A stretch of 64,000 bases of DNA from Adenophora triphylla var. japonica (GCA_022495995.1 JAFEMH010005392.1:67501-131500); one strand, 5' to 3'; shown: positions 22,995-34,532, counted from the first letter of the stretch. A program made the numbers and translations. Notes: generated by a model not told the origin, from the sequence alone.

Positions 22995-24190
22995 AGTTTG
23001 CTTAGTTATTTGGATTCATGAAGGGATTGCCGTCTAGGTACATTAGCTTCATGGCACCTCAGGAGAAGATCTTTTGAACCACGAAAGGGCCGATCCATGT
23101 GGGTTCCCATTTTCCCGGTGGGTTGGTTCGAGTGGGAGGCTTTTCTTTGAGTACAGTCACCTTCCACGATGTCTCGGGATTTGACTTTCTTGTCGAAAGC
23201 TCTAGCCATCCTGCTTTGATAGGCTCGGACGTGTTCCATGGCCTTTAGTCGTCAGCTCGTCTAGCGAGCCAATTCGTCATGTCGGCCGGAGCCATTCGAC
23301 TTCGTTGATGTCATTTTCAGCGGCGCTCGGAGTAGAGGAATTTCTAGCTCGATGGGAAGGGCCCTTCCATCCCGTATGTCGGGGCAAATGGGGTTTCTCC
23401 CGTGGCTGCATTCGACGGATGTGCGGTAGCCCAAAGTGCAAGGTGCGGTTTCTCGGGCCAATCTCGTCCTCGGGTGGTCATTTTCGGATGATCCGTTCGA
23501 GGGTTTTGTTATTTGCTTCCACGGCGCCGTTTGTTTGTGGCCGGTAGGGAGAAGATTTGTGGCGTGTGATCTTGAATTCAGCCGGCGATGCAGTCGAATT
23601 CTCCTTCAAAGTGTGAGCCGTTGTACGATATGACCTCATTTGGGATGCCGTATCGGCATATGATGCTTTCCTTGAGGAAATGTGCGACCTTCTTGGAGGT
23701 GAGTACCTTGTAGGACTTGGCTTCGACCCATTTGGTGAAGTAGTCGATGGCTACTAAGATGAACTCGTGACCGTTCTTTGCTGGCGGAGCGATTTTCCGA
23801 TGACGTCAATTCCCAGTGGCGAAAGGGCGAGAGTGTAGTCATGCGGTAGAGATCGTGGGGCGGCGGATGATTGAGGTTGGAGAACCGGTGGCACTTGTCG
23901 CGGCTTCGGACAAAGTGGATGCAATCTGCCTCCGTGGAGATCCGGTAGTAGCCCATCCACGAGAATGATTTGCATCGGGGCTCTGGCGTTCATGTGGGGA
24001 CCGCAAGCCCCATTGTGGACTTCGTTCATGAACTTGTTCGCTTCTTCTTGGGCGACGCGGCGTAGGAGTGGCCCGTGGTAGCGTTTCTTGTATAACATGT
24101 CCCCGAGGATGACGAAGTGAGAGGCAAGGCGTTTTAGGGCCATGATGCTCTTGGTTTTGACCCCTCACATGTGTTGCCCTTCCTTGTTCA
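22995..24190 (-). pseudogene. Integrase of the Retand-like element, frameshifted, catalytic Asp changed
   Basis: Minus-strand order: zinc-binding start GDMLYKKRYHGPLLRRV and EVHNGACGPHMNAR (24110-23990), first catalytic region GIDVIGK and VAIDYFTKWVEAK (23820-23715), second catalytic region EVISYNGSHF (about 23610-23640), third region RPQTNGAVEANNK (about 23530-23560), and a C-terminal RAYQSRMARAFDKKVKSRD (23225-23165). In the second region the usual Asp-Asn-Gly is Tyr-Asn-Gly (TAC at 23625-23623). The frame shifts several times. It could not integrate DNA as written. Confidence 0.8.
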
Positions 24191-24249
24191 TGAAGGCGGT
24201 TTCCCGTTCTTGAGGTATTGGAAGATGCGGTTGTACCGTGGCTCGTTGA

Positions 24250-25210
24250 CGGGCTTAGGTTACAGTTCGATCTCACAACGGTAGGCGAGGAATTTCCTTT
24301 CGTCCAGACTTTGAAGGGTTTGATTGCTTTTCCTTCGGGGATTTCCTGAGGAGGCCGAGGTGGCTAAGGCATGCTGAGCTGTTTCGGTCTCTTGGCAAGT
24401 AATGGAAGGTGACCTCTTCGAATTGTGTGATGAGGTCCTACATGCGGAGCATGGTATTTTTGCAAGCCCGGGTCTATGGTTTTCCACTGTTGGAGACTTG
24501 GTTGATGATCAATTTGAGTCCCCATAAACTTCGAGTTTACGGACATTCCTCTCGAGTGCGGCTTGTAGTCCGGCGGCGCGAGCTTCATATTCGGCGGCAT
24601 TGTTGGTTACCTCGAAATTGAGCTTTATAGCAATTGGGGTGTGCTCGTCTTTGGGATCCACCAAGAGCATACGATGCCGTTTCCCTTTTTGGTTGGCCGC
24701 TCCGTCGAAGAATAGTTGCCATCGGTTTTCACCTTCGATTGCGAAAGATTCCCTCGTCTGGAAATTGTGGTTCGGGGCCTCGAGCCTCGTCGGTTGGGAA
24801 ATCGGCCGGTTGTTCGGCCATGGCCCGTCCCTTGATTGATTTTTGGTTTACGTACTTGATGTCAAATTCCGCCGGGAAGAAAGACCATTTGGCGAGCCTC
24901 ATTGACGAGAGATGGTTTGTCGAAGAGGTACTTGGCTGGGTCCATTTTGGAAACCGAAGTGTGCGTGTGCGGCTGCATGTAGTGCGTAGTTTCCCAACAA
25001 CCCATACGGAAGGCTGCGCGAGTTTTCTCGAGGTGAGTAAGTGAGTTATTTGCCTTGAAACTTTCGGCAGCGAAGTAGATGGCGTTTTCGACCCGTGACT
25101 CTTTCTTTTCTTGACGAGCATGGCTCCAGCTGCGGTGTCGGTCACGATTAGGTATAGCAGCAGTGGCTTTTCCTCGTGGGGAGGACGAGAGAATCGGAGG
25201 ACTCACAAGG
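24250..25210 (-). pseudogene. RNase H, tether and second (archaeal-type) RNase H of the Retand-like element
   Basis: The first RNase H is broken (about 25206-24900). It leads into the Tat-type tether KWSFFPAEFDIKYVNQKSI and AEQPADFPTDEA (about 24890-24790). The second RNase H shows NAAEYEARAAGLQAALERN and KLEVYGDS (24600-24510). A second RNase H domain is the defining trait of the Tat lineage. Frameshifts separate all the blocks. Confidence 0.75.
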
Positions 25211-25224
25211 TATGCTTTTATTTT

Positions 25225-26567
25225 TCAAAGGCATCTTGGCATTACGAGTTCCATTCGATGTCGGCGTTCTTCTTCATCGGCTTGAAGATTGGCTCGCACA
25301 TAGAGGTCGGTTGGTTGGCCAAGCGGGCGATATATTGCGGGGCGGCCCATGAAGCTTTTCACCTGCATGTACGAGTTTGCGGTGGTCTCATTTCGATGAT
25401 AGCTTTGATCTTTTGAGGATCCACCTCGATGCCTCTCTCGGTGACCATGTATCCCCAAAACCTTGCCTCGGCTAACTCCGAATGTGCATTTGGCGGGGTT
25501 AAGCCTCATTGAGTGTTTTCGGAGGCGATTGAAGAATTTTCTCGGAATTACGCGAGGTGTTGTCCGTCTGATCCCTTTGAGTGAGCGATCATGTCATCGG
25601 CGTACGCTTCGATCTCTTTGTGGATCATATCGTGGAAGAGGGCGGTTCTTTGCCGTTGGTAAGTAGCCCCGGCGTTCTTTAGTCCGAACGGCATTGCGTA
25701 GCTTGATGGGTTCCCGAGGGGGTTGTGAAAATTTGTCTTTTCTTGGTCTTCTTCGGCCATCTTGATTTGATTGTAGCCGTGCAAAACCGTCCACGAAGGA
25801 CTTGACTTCGAAATTGGGTGTAGTGTCTACCAACATGTCGATATTGGGTAGTGGAAAATCGTCCTTGGGACTTGCTTTGTTGAGATCTCGGAAGTCACGC
25901 AGCGGCGTACTTTTCCATTGGCCTTGGTGGCCGTGACAATATTGGAGAGCCATGTGGGGTACTCGATCACCACGATGAAGCCGACGGAGCATTTTTCGAT
26001 CTCCTCTTTGACTTGTAAAGACCATTTCGGCTTGATTCGGCGTAGCTTTTGCTTGATGGGCTTAGCCTCGGGATTTAAGGGAATCCGGTGTTCCACAATG
26101 TTAGGATCTAATCCGGGCATGTCTTGGTAAGACCAAGCGAACACGTCCACGAACTCTTTGAGCAATGCGATCAATGCGTCTTGCTCTGTGCCGGTGAAGA
26201 AACTTCCGATTTGCGTCTCTTTTGGCTCTTCGGCGGTTCCCAAATTCACTTTGGTTAAAACCTCCTCGGCGGCTTGGGCCCGGTTTTCTCTCGTTTGACA
26301 AACATGCTTAAAGATGTGCTTAATGTATTGTTCGTTTAATGTGTACGCTTCTTTATCAAGTGAATCGTTATTAGCTGTTTGTGTGTTAGTTAATTTATCG
26401 GTTGTTAAAGATGCAATGAAGAGGATACTCGGAAAGATCGAAGCATTCATTAAGAGCATACGGGAATACATTATTGGCAATGAGTTCGTAATCTTACGGC
26501 GTGAGGCCATCGGATGACTCGAGAGACTCAAATTCAAAGCTAATGGACTCGGGATGAGTTTTGACAC
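25225..26567 (-). pseudogene. Reverse transcriptase of the Retand-like element, frameshifted
   Basis: The first 246 residues are open and reach DVFAWSYQDMPGLDP, IKQKLRRIKPKWS and VKEEIEKC. Frameshifts then join to FRDLNKASPKDDFPLPNID, QIKMAEEDQEKT, MPFGLKNAGATYQR, the catalytic YADDM (about 25606-25592) and MRLNPAKCTFGVSRGKVLG. The order and wording are Tat-type RT. Several shifts look like single-base losses within otherwise conserved codons. Confidence 0.85.
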
Positions 26568-27475
26568 TAGACTCTAGGACTCGAGGGTCGGACCAAGTTG
26601 TTCGATCATGTCCTTTTTCTTGGCGGTAGGCCGGAGAATGTGGCCCGATTATTGAGGGGCAATGAGCTTGATAGGAGAAGGGGCTTGAAAGGCTTTATGT
26701 CACCGTTCCGTCATTGCTATCACGAGTTATCGAAACAAAATCGATTAGATCGGCATCTCGATTTCTTCTTTGAAGAAGCGAGTGTAGCGGTGGTTCGTCC
26801 CTGCATCGTCTGCGGAGTCTCTTGCTTTTGTCTTGGGCATTGCTAGCTCGAATGCGGACTCGTCCCGCTTGTTGAAGGCGGGGGTGTTGACGAGAGAGTT
26901 TTCGAATTCTTCCGCCAAAGAGGGGTTTTCCCGAACCAAAATTCGCTGTGAATAGTGGTGGTTGTGGATCCGGCGAGGGCGGTGTGTCGAGGAATGCTCT
27001 TCGGACGGGATTTGGCTTGAGGCCTCTGAATCTTGCCGGGTTACTGCTGGAGCTTGTCCACGGTTGTCGGCCGGCTTTGTTTGGCGGCGATCGGCTCTGT
27101 TCCTTTTACGGATCTTCTTCCAAGTTGCCGGCCTTCCTTGTGAAGTACTTGGTCATGTCGAAGGCTGTGGGACGAAGATCGGAGATTGCGTGCAAGCCTC
27201 TTTTGTTATACGTGGAGCGTTTTCGTGCGGCTCGCTTGTCCTCCGCAATGTGTTCGGGAGTAGGAGAGTATCCCGGGCCGTGCGGGGTATTGTTCTTTAA
27301 TATTGATGATACGTTGAGTGCCACGATGGCGTTTTCCCAGGCGAGTCCGGGATGTAGTTCATGTGCTTCATCATTTTCATCGGGGGAGGGATCTTGTCCC
27401 AAATCAAAGCGAGGTCTATGTGGCACACTTGGGCCTTTGGGCTTTCGATGGTGAACCACTGTTAACATCATGCCA

Positions 27476-27990
27476 TCATCGTCGGGTTTGATTTCTAAAA
27501 CCGGGACGCCGTTGGTATCGGTCCTTTCGGTGACTATCTTTGTCGCCGTAGATGATGGTCATATCTGTTCCTTGGACGAACTTTACGCAGCGATGGAGAG
27601 TGGATGCCACCCCATTGATGCTGATGTAGCGAGGCGTCCCAGAATGGCGGTGAATGTGATCGGGATGTCGATGACTTGGAAGTCTGTCGGGACCATTTGT
27701 TTTCCAAACCGAAGGTTGAGTGGCTATTCCCAAGGCGGGCGGGATGTTGAGTCGTATGCCTTGATTGCACGAGTCGAGGGTTTTAGATCGGTTGCTTTGA
27801 TCCCTAGCAAATCCATCATTTTGGCTGGAAGGACGTTCATGGATGATCCCCATCTACCAACACCCGGGAGACGGCGCTCGTCCAAGTTGAAGCTGTTATG
27901 TAGAGAGGCTCGTTGTGGTCGGCCCAAATTTTGGAAGATCGAGTTACGTGAAGGTGATGATATTGCTGTAATTGACGTTGCCAATCATAC
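27476..27990 (-). pseudogene. Retropepsin-like protease region of the Retand-like element
   Basis: About 27870-27730 on the minus strand reads RVLVDG, then after a one-base shift SSMNVLPAKMMDLLGIKATDLKPSTRAIKAYD, the Tat-type aspartic protease. The expected GGG-GGA at the active-site loop has lost a G, giving the frameshift. Confidence 0.7.
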
Positions 27991-29220
27991 GGCTGCTTCA
28001 TCGGGTGTCACTTTGTGATGGGAACCGTAGTGCAGGCCGGGCTTTCTTCCAACTTGAGCTTGTGCGGGTAAGATGAAGTGAGTAAGGACAGTGAGATGTT
28101 AGCTGAGTGCGCTTGAGGCGTGTTAAGGCGGGATCTTCGACCTTTGGGTCAGGGGTTTCGGCTTCTTTGGCGTAGGGTCCCTTTTCGGTTCGTGGCTCGG
28201 GTATGGCGGCCTTTTGTCTGTCCGTGGAGGATTCAGGATTTGGCCAGGAACGTGTCGGAACATTCACCTCTGGACTTGTGGTTTTGCTTGTCTCTCCCGT
28301 TTACGGAGTGGGAGGAGCTGATTGGCGTAAGGCGGCTGCGCATTTCAATTCGTTATTTGTCATGGCTTTTCTTGAAGCATCAATAGTGGCTTTGAGATCT
28401 TCCCAGACGGGGTTGGATTATCTGGACCTTCGGGCCTTCGTTGGCGGTGCGAAGCTTCGTCCCGGTGATCATGGAGCAAACATTGCCGTGGCCACTGTGC
28501 GAGAACTAGGTTTGGGGAGATTTCTTTGGAGTAGATGACGTAGTAGTCAAACCTTCGGAGGGTTCTCAGAGGGTTCCGGCGTGGGATCACCGATTCATAC
28601 CTCTTTTTCGGCTTTTGTTGAGAAGATAGCTTCTTCTTTCGTCGAGGGCGGCCCTCGTTCATTGCATCACTGGAATTCCATTTCCGGACAAGCTGACTGT
28701 CGCGGAGCGTCCCACCGAGATGTGTTCGTTGTTCGGCGGTGGTGCAGGACCTCGGGAGGCTGGATGGGCGAGCTTTCCTCTGGAAGGTCTTGTGGCCTTA
28801 CGTCATAAGCTGCATGGCTCGTACGAGGGTAACGGGTTGACTTACGGGAGACAATGAGAGACGTTAGAGGCTGTAGGAGCGATCATAGCTTAGGAAGCCC
28901 GAGGTAGTTGGGTGGCTAAGGTTCCGAAGTGGTGCATGGCACCTTCGATCCGAGCTTGTTGCTCACCTTGACGTTTCTCAATAGCCGCGAGGACTGCCAA
29001 ATTTCTTCCGGTGTTGGGAAATTTCTTGGGGGTAAGGTCCGTGCTCATCCTTGTTATCCCGACTTGGCCGTAGGGGATTTGTGGTATCTGGTGACGGAGG
29101 TGGGAAGAAGGTAGGACCTTCTTGTTTTGACCTTTGGGAGACGGGTTCCGGGTACTCTCGACCACTCTCTGTTAGGCTGGAGGGTGATGGGCAAGGTTTA
29201 GACACGGGAATGGCCTAACG
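27991..29220 (-). pseudogene. Degenerate gag region of the Retand-like element
   Basis: Short minus-strand frames (28890-29165, 28360-28662, 27998-28267) rich in Pro, Arg and Lys occupy the expected gag position between leader and protease. The first contains EKRQGEQQARIEGAMHHFGTL, a coiled-coil-like start usual for Tat gag. No clear zinc knuckle is readable. Confidence 0.5.
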
Positions 29221-30388
29221 GGATAAAAGGGGAAAGCTCACGTGGCATGCGGTTTTAGTTTCTTTTATTTTTTTTGATTTTTTTTTGTTGTTTTAATTTA
29301 CTTAAAACGGCATTTTCTCGAGAATCCTAGGTAGGTTGGAAAAGATTGCTCTTCTTTTTCGCAACTATGCTAGATCTGGGTCGAGTGGAGACCATACGTG
29401 CGGCTATAAGCCCCTCGTTTTGCACACTGTATTTCGACATCCCGGGGTGGACGGCCCCGGGCGAGGTCCTATAGTGCAAGCGGTTTCCACCGGCCTAAAG
29501 AAAAATCGAACCTAAGGACCGAGCTTTGTCATGTTCGTTTTGATGCGTTAGCCATGTGAATAGTGAACCGAGCCGGCTGAGTCAAGATCGAGTCAAGAGT
29601 TCGGCATGACCTCTCTTTACCTTGCTTGCGCAAGGGATGCAGTGACGTTAGGCGTTGGGTGGGTCATATCGTCATGGGCGACGTATCAAAGGCGTGATGA
29701 CATGGTGTCATGCGAGCATGGATGTATATCGGGACGGAACATCGTGCAGGTGTAGCCGGAAATCAAGATCGGGTCAAGATTTTAGCATGACCTTTCATCG
29801 CTTTGCTTGCAAGGATCTTGAGTTAGAGCCTTGACTCGAGAAAATGGCCGGCATGGTATATGTATCCAGTTTGTATGACACGGTGAGTAAAAACCAGCAG
29901 AGTGCAGACGAGTGTGACTCAAGACTCAACGTGCGGGGTTGACGCTTGGCTAGGATGGGATGTTTGGAATGATCCGTGCGCGCCCGAGGCCTAGGAAGAC
30001 CAAACGGGTGCAAGCGAGACCACTCCGGGTTAAGGGTTGTAGTGTGCGGTGTATCCAGGCGGCGGTGCGCATAGTGTGCGGTGTAGCAGAGGCGGCGGTG
30101 TGAGTAGAGTGCGGTGTAACCGAGGCGGCGGTGCGCGTAGTGTGCGGTCTCTAAAATTCTTTTACGAGTAAAATAGAAAATTTTGAAGAATTTTAAATGT
30201 ATGCGCGAGATGTATATTGATGCATTTTTTGTATTTTTATTTTTTGTAAAATAAAAACGAAGCACGTGCACACACACACAACGATTAAAGGAAGGGGTAA
30301 AATGAAAGTTTGACCCTCATCATCGTTTTAAAAATCTTTTGTTTTGTTTAAAAGTTTTAAAACAAAATGTCCCAGCCAGTCGCCAAGC
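29221..30388 (-). other. 5' leader of the Retand-like element
   Basis: Noncoding leader. A 33-bp unit (core GTGTGCGGTGTAACCGAGG, then CGGCGGTGCGCGTA) is repeated about 3.3 times at 30040-30150. The primer site follows the LTR directly, reading TTGGCGACTGG on the minus strand near 30376-30386. Confidence 0.6.
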
Positions 30389-31856
30389 TGAAATTACCGG
30401 GATCCGGCTCGCGCGCGATGGTGCCCCAGGTGCATCTCGCGTTCGTTCGCTGTTCGGGAATGTTCGCCGGATCCGAGAGCGGCACTGTCGCGCCCGGCAT
30501 CAGCTTATTCCGTCTTAGCGTTTTGCGAGGTTGGAGGTGTCTCGGCTGTGTTTTGCTTTGTAGAGTCGCCACGCCGTTTTTATTAAGCCCCGAAAACATT
30601 GAAAAAGGGCATCGGTTTAAAGATAAATTTTAAAGCTGTTTTTGTGTGATGAGATTTTGAGTTCGGAGGTCGAGATGACTCCTCGGGAAGAGAATATTAG
30701 AATATTAGAGCTCACCAGAGTAGCCTCGTAAAACGAGTCTTTCGGATACCTAATATCCTTTAAATGTTGTGTGTGTGTGTGTGTGCTTTTAAAAATGCAT
30801 CTTTGTATCGGATGTCTACATTGTATTGAAATGTATTGAAATAGAATAGGAAGGAAGCCTTACCAATGTTGGTTCGTGTACATCTTCCGCGGGGAATAGT
30901 GTTTGAGGTCGGAGTAGCGTTCGGATTGCTTCGGGGATGCCGGTTGTGCGGACGAGTTTCGGCGTGAGTTGAGGTTGTAGGCTGCGTTCGGGCGGAGGTT
31001 CGGCGTGCGTGGGGATCGTCGGGATCACTCGGGCGGAGGTTCGGCGTGCGTTGTGGTGGCGGGAGTCACTCGGGCGGAGTTTCGGCGTGGTTTGGGATCG
31101 TCGGTTTGACTCGGAAAGAGCGGGACAGGGAAAGACCAGGCGAGGCCTCGGAGTACCACGAGGGGCCTCGAGTACCTCGAGAGTGCCTCGGGGCAGCGGG
31201 AGCGTCTCGGGAGCGCTCGGAGAGGCTTCGGAGCACCTCGAGGGGGCTCGGAAGGCCTCGGAAGGATCCGAAGGGGCGGGAATGCCTCGAAAAGGTCTTA
31301 GAAGGGGAGCCGAGGAAGGCTTAGGGAGGAAGAGAGAAGTGGGAGGTGTGAAAAAATGAGGAGGGGAGCCCTCTATTTATAGTCTCGAGATTTGGTGCAA
31401 AGAGGTCCGTACGGACCTCCTTGGTTATCCGAGGATTTTGGTTTTCCTCGATTTGAGGAATATGCAATGATGGTGAATATTACGGAAATGATGGTGTCCC
31501 CTTGCAAAGAGGTCCGTACGGACCATCTTGCATGCAAAGAAGGTCCGTACGGACCAAGTACGCATGGAAACCATCATTTCTCCGGGATTTGAGGAATATT
31601 GTGGACTTTAAGGGGATTCGGTAATTATGGAAACAAAGAGGTCCGTACGGACCTATATTGCTTTTCCGGTTTCACGAAAATTCCCGAAAGGTCCTTTGTC
31701 CCTTTTATCCCAGAAAGGCTCCTCCCCTGGTTTGGTTGGGGGTTTGAGAGGGTTTTGAGAGGGTTTTGAGTGAGAGAGGTCTCTGAGACTGCGTGGATGA
31801 GTCTGCGGTGTTTCCCGTGTGTTTGAAAGGGAGTGATCCAGATTGGGGTACTTACA
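30389..31856 (-). repeat. 5' LTR of the Retand-like element
   Basis: Plus-strand ends TGAAATTA and ACTTACA. TATAAATAG box on the minus strand at 31373-31381. Palindromes GGTCCGTACGGACC at 31404, 31511, 31542 and 31640, all in U3. Confidence 0.92.
31404..31653 (-). promoter_or_regulatory. Four GGTCCGTACGGACC palindromes in U3 (5' LTR)
   Basis: Same spacing as in the 3' LTR. They start about 23 bp upstream of the TATA box, and the farthest is about 260 bp upstream. Confidence 0.6.
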
Positions 31857-32530
31857 GCTACCCCGTTGAGTTGTGGAGTTTTCTTTGGAGTCTTCTCCAT
31901 ACGAATACCATTCGCAGCACAATATTCCCTAAACTCAGTAAGCTCATACTCCCCACCATTGTCTGATCTTAAGCACTTAAGCTTAAGTCCCGTTTGATTC
32001 TCCACCAAAGCCCTCCACTTCTTGAACACCTCGAAAGCCTCATCTTTCCCCTTCAAGAAATAGACCCAGACCTTCCTTGTAGAATCATCAATGAAAGTCA
32101 TGTAATATGACGCACCACCCAGAGATGTAACCGGAGATGGCCCCCACAAGTCCGTGTGAACCAATTCCAACTTTGCTTCCCTCAATCCCCTTCCTGTCCT
32201 TGAGAAATTACTTCTCCCTTGTTTGCCAAACATACAATCTTCGCAGATCCCCACGTTGGCTGTCTTGAAGCCGGTAGTAGACCACTTGGAACAAAGTACC
32301 TTCATCCCTGTCTCACTCATGTGACCCAATCGACAGTGCCACAAATCGGTATCACCCTTAGGCTGCTGCCACCGCAATACTATCCTTGGTGTTGTTCGCC
32401 AAATACACAGTACCCTCCTTATTACCCCGAGCGATCTCACAATCCTCCTTGGTAATAACCCGGTTCTGCAGTAGAAAGTCACCTTGTAACCCTCATCATC
32501 CAGCCCCAGCGAAAGTAAGTTCTTCTTCAA
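31857..32530 (-). pseudogene. Tork-like copia integrase, 5' part, cut by the gypsy insertion
   Basis: Open from about 32530: the pre-integrase zinc region GDTDLWHCRLGHMSETGMKVL with CEDCMFGKQ, then the catalytic core with LVHTDLWGPSPVTS (first Asp) and CLRSDNGGEY (second Asp), ending KTPKKTPQLNGVA. The gypsy LTR follows at once. The third catalytic residue, Glu, lies across the insert at about 15270. Confidence 0.88.
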
Positions 32531-32569
32531 ACCGGAATGTGTCGAACCCCGTTCGGATGTAGAACCTTC

Positions 32570-33684
32570 CGTCCGATGCTCCTATTCGACATCCCCCTTC
32601 CCCTTGATTTCCAAAGGCTCCCCATCGGCTAGATAGACCTTCCCGAAATCATAGGAAGTATAATTTTCCATCTCTTCCTTATGCCCGCAAGAGTGGAATG
32701 ATGCCCCGAATCCGGCACCCATGATTCTAGTGCACTACTAACACTCGAGAACCGGTACATCGTCACCTTCAAGCGCCACATTCGCTGATTGCCCTTACGA
32801 TTAGGACAATCCCTTTTGAAATGTCCCGACTCCTTACAATAGTAGCAGACGAGAACCCTTTGCAACCTTTGGTTTGTTCTCCGCATGACTTTGACCTTAC
32901 CACTCACAACGTTCTCCCTTGATTCGGTCCTTCCACTGTTTGCTAGTACCGGCTTCCCCTACTAGTAGTAGCCAAAGCCGATCCGGCACTTGATGTCCCC
33001 AACTTTTTCATGCGATTTTCTTCACCTAAAAGAAAGTCTTTAACATCATCATACTTCAATTTATTCTTACCTGTGAAGCGTTGATTGCGATCACCGTTCC
33101 GCTCCAACTTGCCGGTAAAGAAGCTAGCAACAGACATGCATGAACCTCGTCATCGAACTTGATCGCCACCGCGATCAATGAATCTATGACATCCATAAAC
33201 TCATCAATGTGTTTAGCGAGGATCCTCCCTCTTGCATCTTGAGACTACCCATCTTGCGTATCAAATCAACCTTATTTGCGGCGAGACGGAGTTTCAAATC
33301 TCTCGGTAAGATAATCCAATAGCTCCTTGGTGGTTGTAGCCTTCTTGGTAGTCTTCGCGATCCACTTTGACAAAGTAGATCTCACCGCCCCTAAAGCCTT
33401 CCGATCCATGAGTTCCCATTCTTCACGATCTTCGTCTTAGGTTTGACTCCCTTGAGAGGCTTGTAGAGATCTTTGTTGTACAAGAGATCTTCAATCTGCA
33501 TCCTCCAATATCCGAAATCGGACCCATCGAATTTCTCCACCGCTTGTTTGTCCTTGCCCATTCTTGATTGCTTGAAAGCAACTCCCTTGATCCTAAACCA
33601 AGAGCTCGATACCGGTTGTTGTGAATATGGCCCTCCACACCCAAGCAAACCTACAAGAATAATTAGTGCACACAAACCAAGCAC
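32570..33684 (-). pseudogene. Tork-like copia gag and protease start, frameshifted
   Basis: Starts DKQAVEKFDGSDFGYWRMQIEDLLYNKD (about 33570-33480), typical Tork Gag. It then breaks, with GKNKLKYDDVKDFLLGEENRM near 33060. The CCHC knuckle CYYCKESGHFKRDC (about 32845-32805) is followed by a protease-like WVPDSGHHST (about 32720). Multiple frameshifts. Confidence 0.82.
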
Positions 33685-34146
33685 AAGAAATCAACGAAAA
33701 CAGAAAAGAACACAAGAAATTGTTAACCCAGTTCACCAAATTGATTGGCTACGTCTGGGGGCACTACCAAGCCAGGATCTTGCACTATGTAATTAGAATT
33801 TGTGTTACAATGAATAAAGGGGCGGAACATTGCTTTATATATGCCCAAGAAAGTATAAAACCAAACCCTAGCTTAAGCCCAGAAAACGCATTAAGCCCAC
33901 GAACAAATTTCCTTGGCCGGCCTTGAGGCGCCCGCCTCAAGGTGCTCAAGCGGCCGCACAGAATTGCTCCAAAACCATGCCTTCCTTCGGAGCTCGAGGC
34001 GCCCGCCCCAAGCATGGCCATGCGCCCGCCTCAAGCAAGTGATGCCAACGCCAAGATTACGTTACGCGAGGCGCCCGCCCCATCCAGGTGATGCGCCCGC
34101 CTCATACTGCTCCTAGAAACGACGAAGGTTGGTCCCTATCTCAACA
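33617..34146 (-). repeat. 5' LTR of the Tork-like element
   Basis: 530 bp. TATATAAAG at 33833-33841 (minus). Palindromic array 33922-34104. Primer site at about 33603-33616. Confidence 0.92.
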
Positions 34147-34151
34147 GGGAA

Positions 34152-34263
34152 AGCCCACTCCTTTCGTCATAGTATATGAGACGTGGATTATGTTTAGGGC
34201 CCAATCCATTTGGGCCTTGTCGGACTAGCCCATGTTCGTTCGTACCTCAGTTTATACCGTTCA
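34152..34263 (-). mobile_element. Solo LTR (Tat-like), right part
   Basis: It continues the LTR that starts at 11790 and ends ACCGTTCA. It is followed by the duplication CTAAC (34264-34268), which matches 11785-11789. Confidence 0.8.
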
Positions 34264-34296
34264 CTAACAACAACTATCTATTTCTATTTTCAAATA

Positions 34297-34530
34297 CTCC
34301 CTTTCATCTTAGTATAAATGTCGCATTTGACTTATCAACATTTTTGATATCTTCAAGCACCAAAACTAGGGAGGACTGATGTTGGGAGGGAGGAGGGTGG
34401 AGAGGAAGTGAAGGAGGAGGGAGGTATAGGGAAAAGTAGACAAATTATTTTCTTATTTAGAAAATCAAAATTTAGTTTGACACCGACAAAAAAAGGAAAG
34501 TGCAAGTGCAACGTTTATTTTGGGACGGAG
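34297..34530. mobile_element. Stowaway-like MITE
   Basis: Ends CTCCCTTTCATCTTAG and TTTATTTTGGGACGGAG, TA on both sides. The internal words AATGTCGCA and TGCAACGTTTATTT pair imperfectly. Confidence 0.75.
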
Positions 34531-34532
34531 TA

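Larger units (their letters stand above)
15271..31856 (-). mobile_element. Tat-lineage (Retand-like) Ty3/gypsy element, 16.6 kb, inserted in copia integrase
   Basis: LTRs of about 1466 bp at 15271-16736 and 30389-31856. The primer site, minus-strand TTGGCGACTGG, is beside the right LTR, so gag-pol reads right to left. Order: 5' LTR, leader, gag, protease, RT, RNase H, second RNase H, integrase, antisense ORF, tandem arrays, 3' LTR. Dual RNase H, large size, an antisense ORF and a satellite-like array before the 3' LTR are recalled features of Tat/Retand elements. It interrupts the host integrase between the codons for GVA and the catalytic Glu. A clean TSD is not seen; GTAGC on one side against GAGC on the other is the best candidate. 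Confidence 0.88.
12466..34146 (-). mobile_element. Ty1/copia Tork-like element split by a gypsy element; TSD GGGAA
   Basis: LTRs 12466-12998 and 33617-34146 start TGTTGTGAA and end CTCAACA. GGGAA flanks both ends (12461-12465, 34147-34151). The primer site (minus strand, CCGGTATCGAGCTC, a decayed Met-tRNA match) is beside the right LTR, and the purine tract AGGTGGGAGAT is beside the left. The element therefore reads right to left: gag 33.6-32.6 kb, integrase 32.5-31.86 kb, interruption, then integrase end, RT and RNase H 15.27-13.15 kb. Without the 16.6-kb insert it is about 5.1 kb, normal for copia. Confidence 0.93.
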
